A DNA stretch of 64,000 nucleotides from Adineta steineri (Eukaryota; Rotifera; Eurotatoria; Adinetida; Adinetidae). Under the pieces are notes generated by a model. It was not told the DNA's origin. It did no database searches and worked only from the letters and a program-made list of their open reading frames with translations. The first letter of the stretch is position 1, and each line of letters starts with the position of its first letter. The position numbers were made by a program, and so were the translations under genes. Positions 1 through 11,000 of this stretch are shown here, in pieces. Location: the NCBI GenBank assembly GCA_905250115.1, contig CAJNOI010000315.1, forward strand, positions 1 through 64,000. Reading direction: 5' to 3'.

Positions 1-458
1 CATGATTGACTAAAACGTAAACCATTTGTATTATCTAATTCACATATTGTTAAATAACCATGATGATCACTAACAACAACATAATTATTTGTTAGATGTA
101 ACCATGATTGTGCTAATGCTATAGTTTGATCATTTGTAACATTTTCACATATAATAGGTTTAGTTAAATCATTTAATGAATATAAAGATAATTGTCCAAG
201 TGCAGTAACTGTTGAAAGAAATGTTGAATCCGATGAACATTGTATCCATTTTAAATCAAGTATTCCATCTGTTGTTTGATGTTGTATAGTATCAATGGTT
301 TTTGTTGTTGAATTATATTGAAATAAATATATTGAACCTGCTCTTGTCGTCGTTTCTGGATTATATAAATATGTACCACAAGCAAATATATCTTGACGTA
401 CAGGACACCATTCAATACTATCTGGTGGACAATCAGTTAGAAAATTAGCTTGAAGCAT
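1..458 (-). CDS. DPH7: DPH7-like WD-repeat protein, 5' part
   Basis: An open frame of 152 codons runs from an ATG at 458 off the left edge without a stop. The N-terminus has the pattern of DPH7 (WDR85): a SIEWCP block near residue 13, then FACGTY, a YLFQY strand, and GILDLKW, which match the DSVEWCP, ACGTY, LFLYSF and AILDMKW blocks I know from the vertebrate protein. Later blades include LSLYSLN and VVVSDHHGYLTICELD. DPH7 is a cytosolic beta-propeller methylesterase acting late in diphthamide formation on elongation factor 2. The start is well placed relative to the family. A 3' splice-like site (tttctag) ends two bases before the ATG, suggesting trans-splicing or a 5' UTR intron. The family call is fairly secure; function is inferred. 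Confidence 0.75.
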   Translation of the reverse strand, partial: MLQANFLTDCPPDSIEWCPVRQDIFACGTYLYNPETTTRAGSIYLFQYNSTTKTIDTIQHQTTDGILDLKWIQCSSDSTFLSTVTALGQLSLYSLNDLTKPIICENVTNDQTIALAQSWLHLTNNYVVVSDHHGYLTICELDNTNGLRFSQS

Positions 459-1376
459 TTCTAGAAACAAAAAAGAAACAGGTAGGTTTGATTTATTTCA
501 AATGTATATAATAACTCGTATGATAATACGGAAGGTCAATTTTCAAAAAAATCAAATTGTTCTAATCAGTAATAAATATCTCTAGTAACACTAGAATTAT
601 TTTATATCAAATTTTATTTGTTTCAATCGTCACGTATACAGTTCAATGAACAATATATTAATCTTTTGATATTGTCTAAAACGCCGAATATAAAAGCGAT
701 TAACAATAAGAAGATCTTATTCTATAAATAAAAGTTTAGTAAAATTCGAAAACAAATAATTAAACGTTAGATTTTTTCTTTCGAATACATTATCATTTAT
801 TTTAAGGAACGAGATAAATAACCATTTACAAAAGCAGAAGGCGCAGTTGGTACGAGTATTCATAATTGAGTGCAAACTAAATTTCCATAAGATAGCACTA
901 ATAATCATCTATGATAGTTATTAACATACACTTAACAAGTAGAAATAAATCATTTTTAATTATATTAATTGCTTGTGAAATTGAAGAATAAGTACTTTTA
1001 TGTGTTATTCATTATTTTACGAAACGAAAAATATTTAAAATCGTTTAAATATTTCCCATTGGTTATTCTTATTTACCAATGAAATCAAAATATAGGAATG
1101 CGTGTACGGATAGATCATCGCGCTTATCTTATACCATTTATGCTCTATTAAACTGCATAACAAAAATCATTCGCATAGTCACAGCTACTCATACAAAAAA
1201 AAGCATCAGTATTTTATTCGTGTTCTGTATTTACGAATATATATACATAACGTTATGATTTAAATACAATGTTTTTCTTGTATGGTCGAGCGAGCGCATA
1301 CGATAGAACGAAAAACGAATTACTTCAAACGTTTCTTTCCTTTCAGTACAAAAACAAATTTATCTTTTAGATAATA
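459..1376. promoter_or_regulatory. Divergent intergenic region between DPH7-like and ZIP genes
   Basis: About 0.9 kb separates the two divergent start codons and should contain both promoters. No convincing coding exon was seen; the open frame at 717-908 on the minus strand has no recognisable protein pattern. The right end finishes in a tract ending cttttag, six bases before the ZIP start codon. Confidence 0.4.
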
Positions 1377-3652
1377 ATGCTTTGGTATAGGATACTTTTT
1401 ATAATAGCGAATTTTTTAACCTTGGTATCTTCATTATCAATTGAATCATTATATCTTGATTTAATTCATCGAAATCTTAGTGATTATACATCATTAAATA
1501 ATTTTTATAGAAGTATTTTACAAGATGTAAGACATCATCGATTAATTGATACTGTTCAATCACCGATTAATGTATCAAGAATTAAATCGGGTAATTATGA
1601 TGAAGAATATTTAAAACATTCGGTAAGGAATATCTTATATAAATAAATTATCAAATTTAGTTTTTAGTGTTATGAATCAGCATCTGATTTACTTTCTGCT
1701 CATGGTTATTATAATAAAACAGATATAAAATTAAATAGAGAAGATATTAAAGCACTTCTTCCAGCTATTTTATATAGTATTGAAAATCCAGGTTGTGCAC
1801 GTAAATCAATTTCAACTACACCATATTCACTTTTTAATTGTAAGATCTAGCTGATTATTTGAGAGAAAGAGAGAATATTTTTTCGAAAATTTTAGTATGG
1901 ATATTTGGTGTTATAATTATTATCTGTATAAAAGCAGTTCATCTATTAATATTTTCGATTAGTGGTGATCATTGTTCATCGTTAACATCAAGTAATATTT
2001 CAAAAGCTACAACAACAACAGATCAAAATGATATTCCGCAAATTCCGGTCGTAAATATCCGTCCACCATCAGTGAAATATCGTCTTTGGTTAGGTCTTGG
2101 TTTAAATTCATTTACATGTGGTCTTATGCTTGGAACAATTATCTATCATTTAATTCCTCATGTATGAAAAATAAATTAATTTAATTATGAATGAAACATT
2201 ATTTTATAATTTAGATCTATGAAGTACCTAATGAAAGTTTTGATTATGTTTATCTTCTTCGTGCTACTGTTGTTTTCTTTGGTATTTATTTGTTTTTTAT
2301 TGTCGAAAAACTTCTTCGATTTCGATTTAAAATTGATGAAGTATGTTATGATTTTAGTTATTCCATATCAGAATCTTATTTTGTTCACAGGTTCCATCAA
2401 ATGAAACAGATAATGATGGAGAAGAATTAAGAAAATTATCCGATACATCAATGATGCAAATGGCAAGAATGCATGGTACAATACATGCTACTGAAGATGT
2501 AAATATTCATTATTATTTTACTTATATTAATTCTCTTTTGTAGGCTGAACATCCTCTTAATCATTCAAATCCTCCAGCAAGAATCCCGGTAAATAAAGAT
2601 AATTCTTAAGTTTTATTTTAATCTTTATTTTAGTTACATGCTGAAAGTGATGATGAGATAGATTTACAAATAAATCAAGTTCCTATTAATAATAATCAAC
2701 AAAATTTAGTACATGAACATAATCATAAACATGATTTACCTCATCAAACACGTAATCTCATACTATATCATGTTATCAATGATTTTTCTAATGATCTTAT
2801 CTATGGTTGTGGTTTAGCAACAGCTTTAGCACATGATTATCTTATTGGTTCTGTTTTGAGTCTTGTAATTTTTAGCGAAGGATTTCGACGTTATTCACGT
2901 AAAGAAGAAAAAACAAATTTTTTTTCATAAAAATAAAAATATTCTTATTTAGAAACTATTTCATCTATGGGTCGTCAACGTGGTCTTTTTCTTTTATTGG
3001 TATCCATTTTTTTTCTTCTATTTGGTTATGTAATTGGTGGATTTTTAATCGAGGCTGGTCGACAATCTAAAGATAGTCTATGGTATATTCGTACTGAATA
3101 TATTTATTCAATTGTCTATGGTGCACTTTTTTATACAGCACTTGTAACCTTGGTAAGTTGTAGACAGCAATATTATTTTATCAATTAAAAATCCACTCAT
3201 ACTGAGACGTTCGATTTTTCAAAAAAAGCCCTTACTGACAAATTATAACTCTTACCAGTTAGTTGAAAAAATATCCTTCGAGAAAATGTATACGGGTGTT
3301 CAAGACATTTATTTTGATAAAGCGTTTTTTTTTCTTTCTTTCTTTCTTTCTTGCGTTCTGTAGGTTAAGATGACGTGCATAATTAATAGTAATTTTTCTT
3401 TTTTTTTTGAAGATTCCTGAATTGAATGACTTTGGTCATCATTTACAAATCAATCTTAAACAAGTCAATCAAACAACAAAACAACGTCGTTTAATAAAAA
3501 CACTTATACTTATATGTCAAAATCTTTTTCTTATTATCGGTGTTATTATTGCTTTAGTATTAGCATCAATGTGGCGTTATTATCATCGTATACATATCTA
3601 TGATTATGTTTGTAATCGTGATTCATTTCGAGTATTTTGCCATCGGCATTAA
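1377..3652 (+). CDS. Divergent ZIP (SLC39, LIV-1-like) protein lacking the metal-site motifs
   Basis: Spliced by eye from about nine exons: 1377-1622, 1668-1839, 1896-2164, 2215-2340 and onward, the last at about 3412-3652. A signal peptide is followed by an ectodomain with a Cys-bounded helical part (CYESASDLLSAHG to ALLPAIL and PGC) like that of ZIP8/14. The membrane part then follows: WLGLGLNSFTCGLMLG, YLLRATVVFFGIYLFF, a His-rich stretch (HEHNHKH), two further helices and a last helix. Where ZIPs carry HNFxDG and EExPHExGD, this protein has NDFSNDLIYG and SEGFRRYSQ, so the usual metal ligands are missing. It lies 192 bp upstream of a canonical paralogue. It may be a non-transporting partner or a decaying copy; the open frames argue against simple decay. 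Confidence 0.8.
3325..3352. repeat. TTTC microsatellite in ZIP intron
   Basis: A T-run followed by about five TTTC units lies in the last intron of the divergent ZIP gene. It forms part of a pyrimidine-rich tract upstream of the acceptor near 3411. It is a simple repeat with no sign of other function. Confidence 0.8.
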
Positions 3653-3844
3653 CATTCTGAAGAAGAAAAAAGAAAAGAGGAATCTCTTCTAGTTTTATTT
3701 TCGTGATAAAATTAAATTTTTTGCATTTTAATTGTGCATTAGCGGTTGAATTTGATTATTTGTGTTCCTTTTTTTTCCGTCGAAATTTGTCATAATTGCA
3801 TTTTTATTGTAGTTCAGTAATGATTCTTTCTCTTTGTTTTTTAG
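3653..3844 (+). promoter_or_regulatory. Short intercistronic region between the two ZIP genes, ending in a 3' splice-like site
   Basis: Only 192 bp separate the stop of the first ZIP gene from the ATG of the second. The segment ends in a pyrimidine tract (tctttgttttttag) whose AG directly abuts the second ATG. A further tag lies about 30 bp before it. No clear TATA box was seen. The arrangement looks like an operon-style intercistronic region in an animal with spliced-leader trans-splicing; this is inference. Confidence 0.45.
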
Positions 3845-6795
3845 ATGAAGATTTATTATCTAGTCATCATTATCATATTAATTGATTCATCTTTAGTATT
3901 AGCAATTAATATTGATTTAAATAATTTTGAAGGAAATAATCTTTATTCACATATTAATACACAAAATAATTTGGAATTATTCTATCAAAAACTTCTTCAA
4001 TCAAATAATATAGATGATCTGAAATTTATACGAAATCCTATTAATGAAAATGATATTCAAGATCTGAATATAGAGCATAAAGTAAATCATCACTAAATAA
4101 TTTTCTGCGAAAAAAAAATATTGTGTACTGATCAAAAAATGATCATTATTGTCTGCTTTCATAATCTCAATTGTTATATATTTCGAGAAATGTTATAACT
4201 ATGCAGCAATGATGAATTTAGAAGGTTTTATTCGAATACGTTAGAAAGAGAACAGAGATGGGACCGGTTTGGTTTCGAGTTTTTGAAAAAGTAGAGCGGT
4301 TCGGTTTGACGTTTTCAATATTTAGCTATATAGTGTGTACAAAGAAGATAATTTGATGTAAGTGACAAATATTTGGAAGATTTCCGTGACTAGACATCAG
4401 TTTGAAGCTGCTTAAATATTACTCGATTCGGTTCGGTTCGATACGGTTCGGTAAAAAAACGAACCGATCCCATATCTGAAAGAGAACAAATAGTATTTAA
4501 CAGATAATATCTATCCGTACAAAAAAAGTTATATTTGACAGACAAAAAGAAATTTGTCATAATATAGTTTCATTATTTCGGAAGTCTAACTTAGTATATG
4601 ATGAAAGATTATTTTCATAGCACATAAGATTAACTTGTACGATGATATCGTACGCAATAAAGAGCTTTATGTTTGTTTAGAATGAACTATTCGAAAAATT
4701 TCGATACTGGTAGAATATTTCAATGTCTACTGTAACGTTTAACATGTAAAGAGATCTTATTGAATGTAAACACAAAATAAAGAATTCGAGCCACTTTGAT
4801 AAAAGATGAGATTTACCAGTGTATTATGATAATTATCACAGATTTCAATTTGTTCGAAGAGGAAATTCATAGTACTATGTCATTGAATGTATCGTTATTC
4901 AAAATCATTCGAGCTTGAAAATAGTTCATCTAGAAGTTCTAATTTATGTAAAACAAAACAATCTACTTTTAATAATTACCCTTTATTTAAAAAGCTAAAT
5001 ATTCTTTTGTATATATTTAGTGTTTTAAATCAATTAATGATCTGCTTAATGCCTTCAATATTCATCCAACTACTCCTAATGATAGTCTAACTCCTGTTGA
5101 TGTTCAACGATTATTACCTGTATTAGTTAATGTTAAATTAAATGATGGCTGTACTAAATCAGAAGGACATGCAACATGGAAAAGTATATTATATGGTTAC
5201 TTGAATTTTTCTTAATATTGATATTTCAGATATTTTAATTGGATTTTTAACTGTTACTTTTATAAATTGCTCAGCATTAGGTGGTGCTATCATTTTACCA
5301 TTTCGAAATAAGCCCGCATTTAAATGGATTCTCAGCGTTTTTATTGGTTTAGGTAAGTAATAAAAAACATGTGAGTTGATTAAAATATTCTTATAATTTA
5401 TCTAGCCGTAGGCACATTAACAGGATCTGGTATATTTCATTTGATTCCTATGGTTAGTTCATTAAATAATATCTATATTCTTTATTGAATAAAATTCTTC
5501 TTTTCTGTTTATCAAGGCGTTTGATATTCCAAGCCTAGATACTTATCATAGTTATCTCAATAAAGCTCTAGTAACAATGATTACAATCTATTTATTCTAT
5601 ATACGTGATCAACTTTCAAGAATATTTCTAAATATTGAAACAGTATGTATTCATTCATGTTTATTATTTTATCATATTCATATATATACATTTAGATTGT
5701 ATGTACACATAGTCATGGTGATGATCAAAGTTCTGTAAGTTCGGAAAATTATTTTTTCAATTAAAAATATTCTGTTTTTAATTATAGATAGCAGCAAGTG
5801 GTTTAATTGATTCTATTTCTTCAACTGATCGAAAATTATCTTCAAGAAATTCTAAAGTATTTCAATTATTCAGAAAAAAAAAAGTTCTTTATTTTTTTTC
5901 TTTGATTTTTTAGTTAATCTTTGAAAATAAACATCTAAATAGTTTAGTACAAAATTTAAAAGCAATGAAAGCAGCTGGATGGATGATTTTTCTTGGAGAT
6001 ATGTTACATAATTTTATTGATGGTTTAACATTAGGTGCTGCTTTTATGGTATCTATTGGTGAAGGACTTCGAATGTCTCTACCGATTATATGTGAAGAAT
6101 TTCCACATGAACTTGGTGATATTGCTGTTTTGCTTAGTAGTGGATTAAGTATTGGACAAGCATTAGTAGTCAATTTTTTAGCTGCTTGTAGTTGTTATCT
6201 TGGATTTTTTATTGGTGCAAAATTAGGTTTGTTATTAAGATTTTTAGTTAGTTTTTAACAAAGAGATACCTGACCGGAGTACAAGAAGACAACAACAGAA
6301 ATATCAGCCGTGAAAGTCCTATAGAATCTGGTAAAATTTCATGAAGTATTTTGAAATTTATCATTTTCCTTTTTGCTTACATAAATCTTGAAGCCTGCTG
6401 TACTCCCTTTGAGTAACTCGAAAATCACGAAGATCAATATCATTATCTTCTATATTATTTTTATTAAATATTTTAGGAGAATTAGAAGAATTTCATGGGT
6501 GGATATATGCTCTAGCTGGTGGAATGTTTGTTTACATTGGACTAGCAGATATGGTAAATTAATCATCGATTGATTTCTATTGAAAACTAACTGGTTTCAT
6601 TTCATATAGATTCCCGAGCTTGTTTCAATGGGTGATGAAGTAGAAAAAGATTTTATGAATTCACAAAAACCAATAACCATTTATTTAAAACTTAAAATAT
6701 TATTTTATCAAAACAGTGGTGTTATTCTTGGTATTGCTATTATGTTTTTATTAGCAAAATATGGTACACATCTAGAAAATCTAGTTCAATTATAG
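3845..6795 (+). CDS. ZIP-family metal ion transporter, ZIP8/ZIP14-like
   Basis: Exon 1 (3845-4081) encodes a signal peptide and part of the ectodomain. After a long intron (4082-5020) come a Cys-bounded helical segment, then [37 protein letters not shown], a helix, and a short His-containing loop (HSHGDD). Next is the core metal-site pair: [13 protein letters not shown] in TM4 and EEFPHELGD in TM5. Glu in place of the first His of the TM5 motif is the signature of ZIP8/14, which move Zn, Fe, Mn and Cd. TM6-8 include [14 protein letters not shown] and a final hydrophobic helix, stopping at 6793-6795. The exon before the long intron ends at AAA and the next begins with Cys, as in the upstream paralogue. 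It probably sits in the plasma membrane, importing divalent metal; the subfamily is inferred. Confidence 0.9.
4253..4478. mobile_element. hAT-type MITE in the ZIP intron
   Basis: A 226-bp segment begins CAGAGATGGGACCGGTTTGG and ends with the near inverse complement (its reverse reads CAGATATGGGATCGGTTCG). It is flanked by an exact 8-bp direct duplication, AAAGAGAA, at 4245-4252 and 4479-4486. Internal copies of a GGTTCG motif occur near both ends. The 8-bp duplication and CAG-starting termini fit non-autonomous hAT elements. No transposase is encoded. It accounts for part of the unusually long 939-bp intron. Confidence 0.8.
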
Positions 6796-8089
6796 AATGA
6801 AGAAAAGAGAATGTTTGATTTATAGAATATTATTTCCGATTATTTATCAGGGAGAATGATTTTTGGTTTTGAATGCACGAAAATTAAATAATAATAAAAG
6901 AAATCATGATTCATACTATCCAACTAGAATGTTTACAAATGCACGATGTTATGAACAATGAAAACGAACTTTTTATTTTCAGGACAAAACTTTCATGACA
7001 CTGAAGTACAAAATAAATGATCTTGTAATAACAAGAAGTTGTATTGATGTAGTTCTATGATATGAAAACATATTTTTTCTATCAATCAGCATAGTTTAAT
7101 TGTTTTATTGACATTACACAGATTTTTGACAATAAATGTGTCCATGTAGAAAGACTTGGTTATATCAATCATACTAATGGGAATACTATTTATCAAAGCT
7201 AAACACATGTCCTCAAAGGTTTACTATAATTCATCAATAAGAAGAATTTCGATAGATTTGAGAAAAGTACAAAACAAAAATTCCGGTATTAATAATTGAA
7301 ATTTGGTCGAAACGTGAAAATATGGATAAAGGGCAAGGGAAAATACATTCTTCTAGCATACATGATTAGTCTCACGATTTCAGGAATGTTACTGTAAATA
7401 CCCATGTAAAAAAAAGTAAACAAAGTTCATTTATAAGTAATTTTTCATGTTAATTAAGTAAAATAAAGTGACGTTTTTTAGTCTTTTTCAATTTTGCACA
7501 GTACTTTAGATTACTTTTTCCACCTACCGAAGTATTTAATCATACTTCTGCTAGCTTCAAAGTATGGTTTATTACTTTTTTGGACTTCCTTAAGTATTTA
7601 ATAGTCACTTTTATGGGTGAAATTTTTTACATGGGTGCAATCGTGTTTTTCTTACTAAAAAATAGATAGTTGTCATATTCAAATATAATGCACTATCAAA
7701 AAAGAACTTTTTCTCTCGAGCGAGATTAATAGTTACTATGGTAAAAACCCCTATATAACAAGTGAGGATCATAAAACTCCGATATCTTTTGAAAGAATGT
7801 TGTATCAATAAATACAACTTATTTGATATAAATCTTCAAAAATTATACAAGATTGTGTGGGGAAAATGATTATTTAATACAATTTTTCATCTTTTTAATT
7901 AATCTAATTTGTATTGTCTAATAAAATTAACTAAATTACATACGATTGATTGTCATATAGCGCTACCTATCAAATTTGACTTTCACCTATAACCAATCAT
8001 AATGAATACGTCACAGAACAAAGCAGCTCTTTTGCACAGTATAACTTTGTTTTAAACATAAAATTTCAATTCAGTGTTTTACAAAAAAT
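6796..8089. other. Intergenic region between ZIP and PDS5 genes
   Basis: About 1.3 kb with no convincing coding exon. It holds the 3' flank of the ZIP gene and the PDS5 promoter. The right end has a tract ending aattcag (about 8074) shortly before the PDS5 ATG, a possible trans-splice acceptor. The minus-strand open frame at 7611-7817 shows no family pattern. Confidence 0.4.
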
Positions 8090-11000
8090 ATGGCATCATC
8101 ATCTGGTACAGTACCTGATGTATTACCATCGCAAATCTTAAGTGTTAGTCCGAGTTTACCTACGAATAAATTACTTGATAATTTAACAGTAAATATTTTA
8201 TTTTCTCGAAAATATTTTCCATTAAATATATTTAGAAAAATCAAAGACTGTTACAATTATTACCACAAAATTATGAGAAACGTCAATTATTCACTAATTT
8301 TTATAAGACTTTATTGGATGATTTCTTCTATTCACATGAACGTCCTGATGTACAATTATATGCTGCTATTTGTTTAGCAGATGTTATTCGTGTTTGGGCA
8401 CCGAATTTACCTGATGCACCACCTGAAAAATTACTGGTAAATTGAATTATTGCTTTCCAATTAATCATATTTTCATCTTTTTTTTAAAGAATATGTTTAT
8501 GTTTCTTGCGCGTCAATTACTTGGTTTAAAAAATATTGATGATCGACTATTTAGTCGACGGTATTATTTACTTGAAGTAAAAAACAATTGATCTTATTTC
8601 AAAGAAATAATTAAATATTCTTCTAGAATTTAAGTATGGTACAATCATTCATCCCAGCTGTTAATCTCGAAGATAATCGTGGGTGTCAAATAAGTACTGT
8701 CGTACTTAATAATCTATTTAATGCTGTACAGTATGTATTTAAAAATATATTTTAAAAAATGAATACAATTTCTTTGTTTTCTAATAGAAAAAAACATACA
8801 GATCAATTAAAAAATTTAATGATTGAAATTATTACAGTTATTTTGGCTGAATATGAATCAGTTCCATTTGCATTATTAGAATTATTATTTGCAAGAATCA
8901 TTGATCCAGAAAAAGTAATGTTAATTATCTATTGATGATATTAAGTGTATAGATGCGGCCTGAGTAGAGATGTGCATTGAACCAAAAAATGTTTTTTAGT
9001 CCCGGTCAAAGATTTGCTTGCTATTTCATCAATTTTATTGTTCAACTACGCATTTTGTAGAGAAATGTTTGCTCTTTCTGCCTGTATGTTTGAAAATATT
9101 CCACAGACTGTCGTTATTAAATAATTTAGGAAATATAATGACCGGTCCCGGTCGATCTTGACGCCATTTTCTCCGTCTATGATAATCACTCAGTGTTCGC
9201 GATAGTCTTATTTTGTAGAGAAAACATTTTTCTACAAAACGTATTATTCGAAACTTTATTACGCTTTTAGACAACAGAGATATATCCAATTCTATTACCG
9301 GGACTAGAATTGACCATGCTCAACTTTAGGCCTGAGAGTCCAAATTCTATTCATGATGTATTATTATTATCTTTTTAGAAATTACGTGAAGAATGTTATG
9401 AACTAGTCGAATCAATAATTCGTCGCGGTGAACCATATTTAAAATCATCTATAGCTGATGTAAGAATTCTAATAATTTGTATTCTTATTTTCTTTTGTTT
9501 CTGTTTTGAAGTATTTCAAAGCTGTTTTGATTACTGAAGATACTGATTCATTACAATTACATACAAAAATTTATTATGTATTTGATGAATTATGTCATAT
9601 TTCTGAAGCTATCGTTGATGAACTTATTCCAACAATTGAACATCGATTAACTGTAAAATAAAAGTTTTTTTAGTAGATAATAGTTATTGAACAAAAAATT
9701 CATTTAGGTATCAAATGAAAAACATCGTCGTGATGCAGCAAAAATTATAGCATACGTAACAAGTTCGCCAAATAATGATTTTGCACAACGACATAAAACT
9801 TTATGGAGTACATTTCTTGATCAGTATGTTTACAATGATTTTATTTGATAATTAAATTATATATTTGTTTAGATTTAAAAATGGTACAACTGAAGTACAA
9901 TCAACTTGTATTAAACATCTTAAAAGTTATTTTGTTAATCATCCAGAATTACGAGGAGATCTTGAAGGTTAAATTTGATTTTGTAATCTTGATGATTTAA
10001 TAATATTTCTTCTTTCATATTCTTAGATGTCATGATTCGATTAAGTCTTTCAAGTGATACAAATATTCGTTCACAACTTATGGCACAAATACGTGCTATA
10101 ACTAGTTCAAATCTATTGGATATTAGTGATAAAATCAAACAAATTTTATGTGAACGTGCACGAGATAAAATTGTATGTTTAAGTTTTATAATTAATCAAT
10201 ATTTATACTTTTTTTTGTCTAGTGGGAAGTTCGAAAAGAAGCATTAGATTATCTTGGACATGTTTATAAGAAAGAATGTCATAGTACTAATTGGTCAAAT
10301 GATACACAAAAACAATTAACTTGGGTTGCAAATTGTATTATTCATTTGTATTATCAAAAAACTACACAAGACAAGTGAGAATATTTGTGAATCATTTCGA
10401 TTTATATTGTTTTTTTCTGATAAATTTTAGATTATTAGCTGAACGACTCTTAACATTTTATTTAATGCCATGGGATGTGAATACCGATGATAAAGTGAGA
10501 GTTTTGCTGACATTGTATTCAAATGTGGATGAAAATGCACAACGGTAATTTGATTATTTTATCCGCGCATATTTTCCAGTGTACAAGATGTCTAGTTAAG
10601 AATATTCTAATCATCACATGATATTTTCCTTCAAAGACAAATAATACAGCTCGTATATTAACTTACTTTTTTTTCTCCTTTTAGTGCAATTCGTGAAATG
10701 ATGCATAGTAAATTTTTGTAAGTATTTTATTAACTTGTGATTAGATAGTTTCGAACATTTTGTTTTCAATCAAAATAGATTTCGTCGACAATTAGTTAAA
10801 CTAATTGATTTTTGCTTACAAATGACTGATCCAAATATACCTAATGATGAAAAACAATTAATAGAATTAAAACTTGTTAGTCTTATTCATGTTATTGCCT
10901 TACGTAAGATAAAATTTTTATTTTAAAATAATTCTACTGGAATCTCTATTTTATTTAAGGCTGTTTACCAAATCCAGATAAAAATGAATCTGTTCTTAAA

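Noticed and set aside
717-908. 63-codon open frame on the minus strand
   Set aside because: No family pattern, no splice partners, and it lies in a promoter region; the length is expected by chance in AT-rich DNA.
4887-5090. Open frame as an extra exon of the canonical ZIP gene
   Set aside because: Its first part is intronic low-complexity sequence; the reading frame used by the next exon begins cleanly at the acceptor at 5020.
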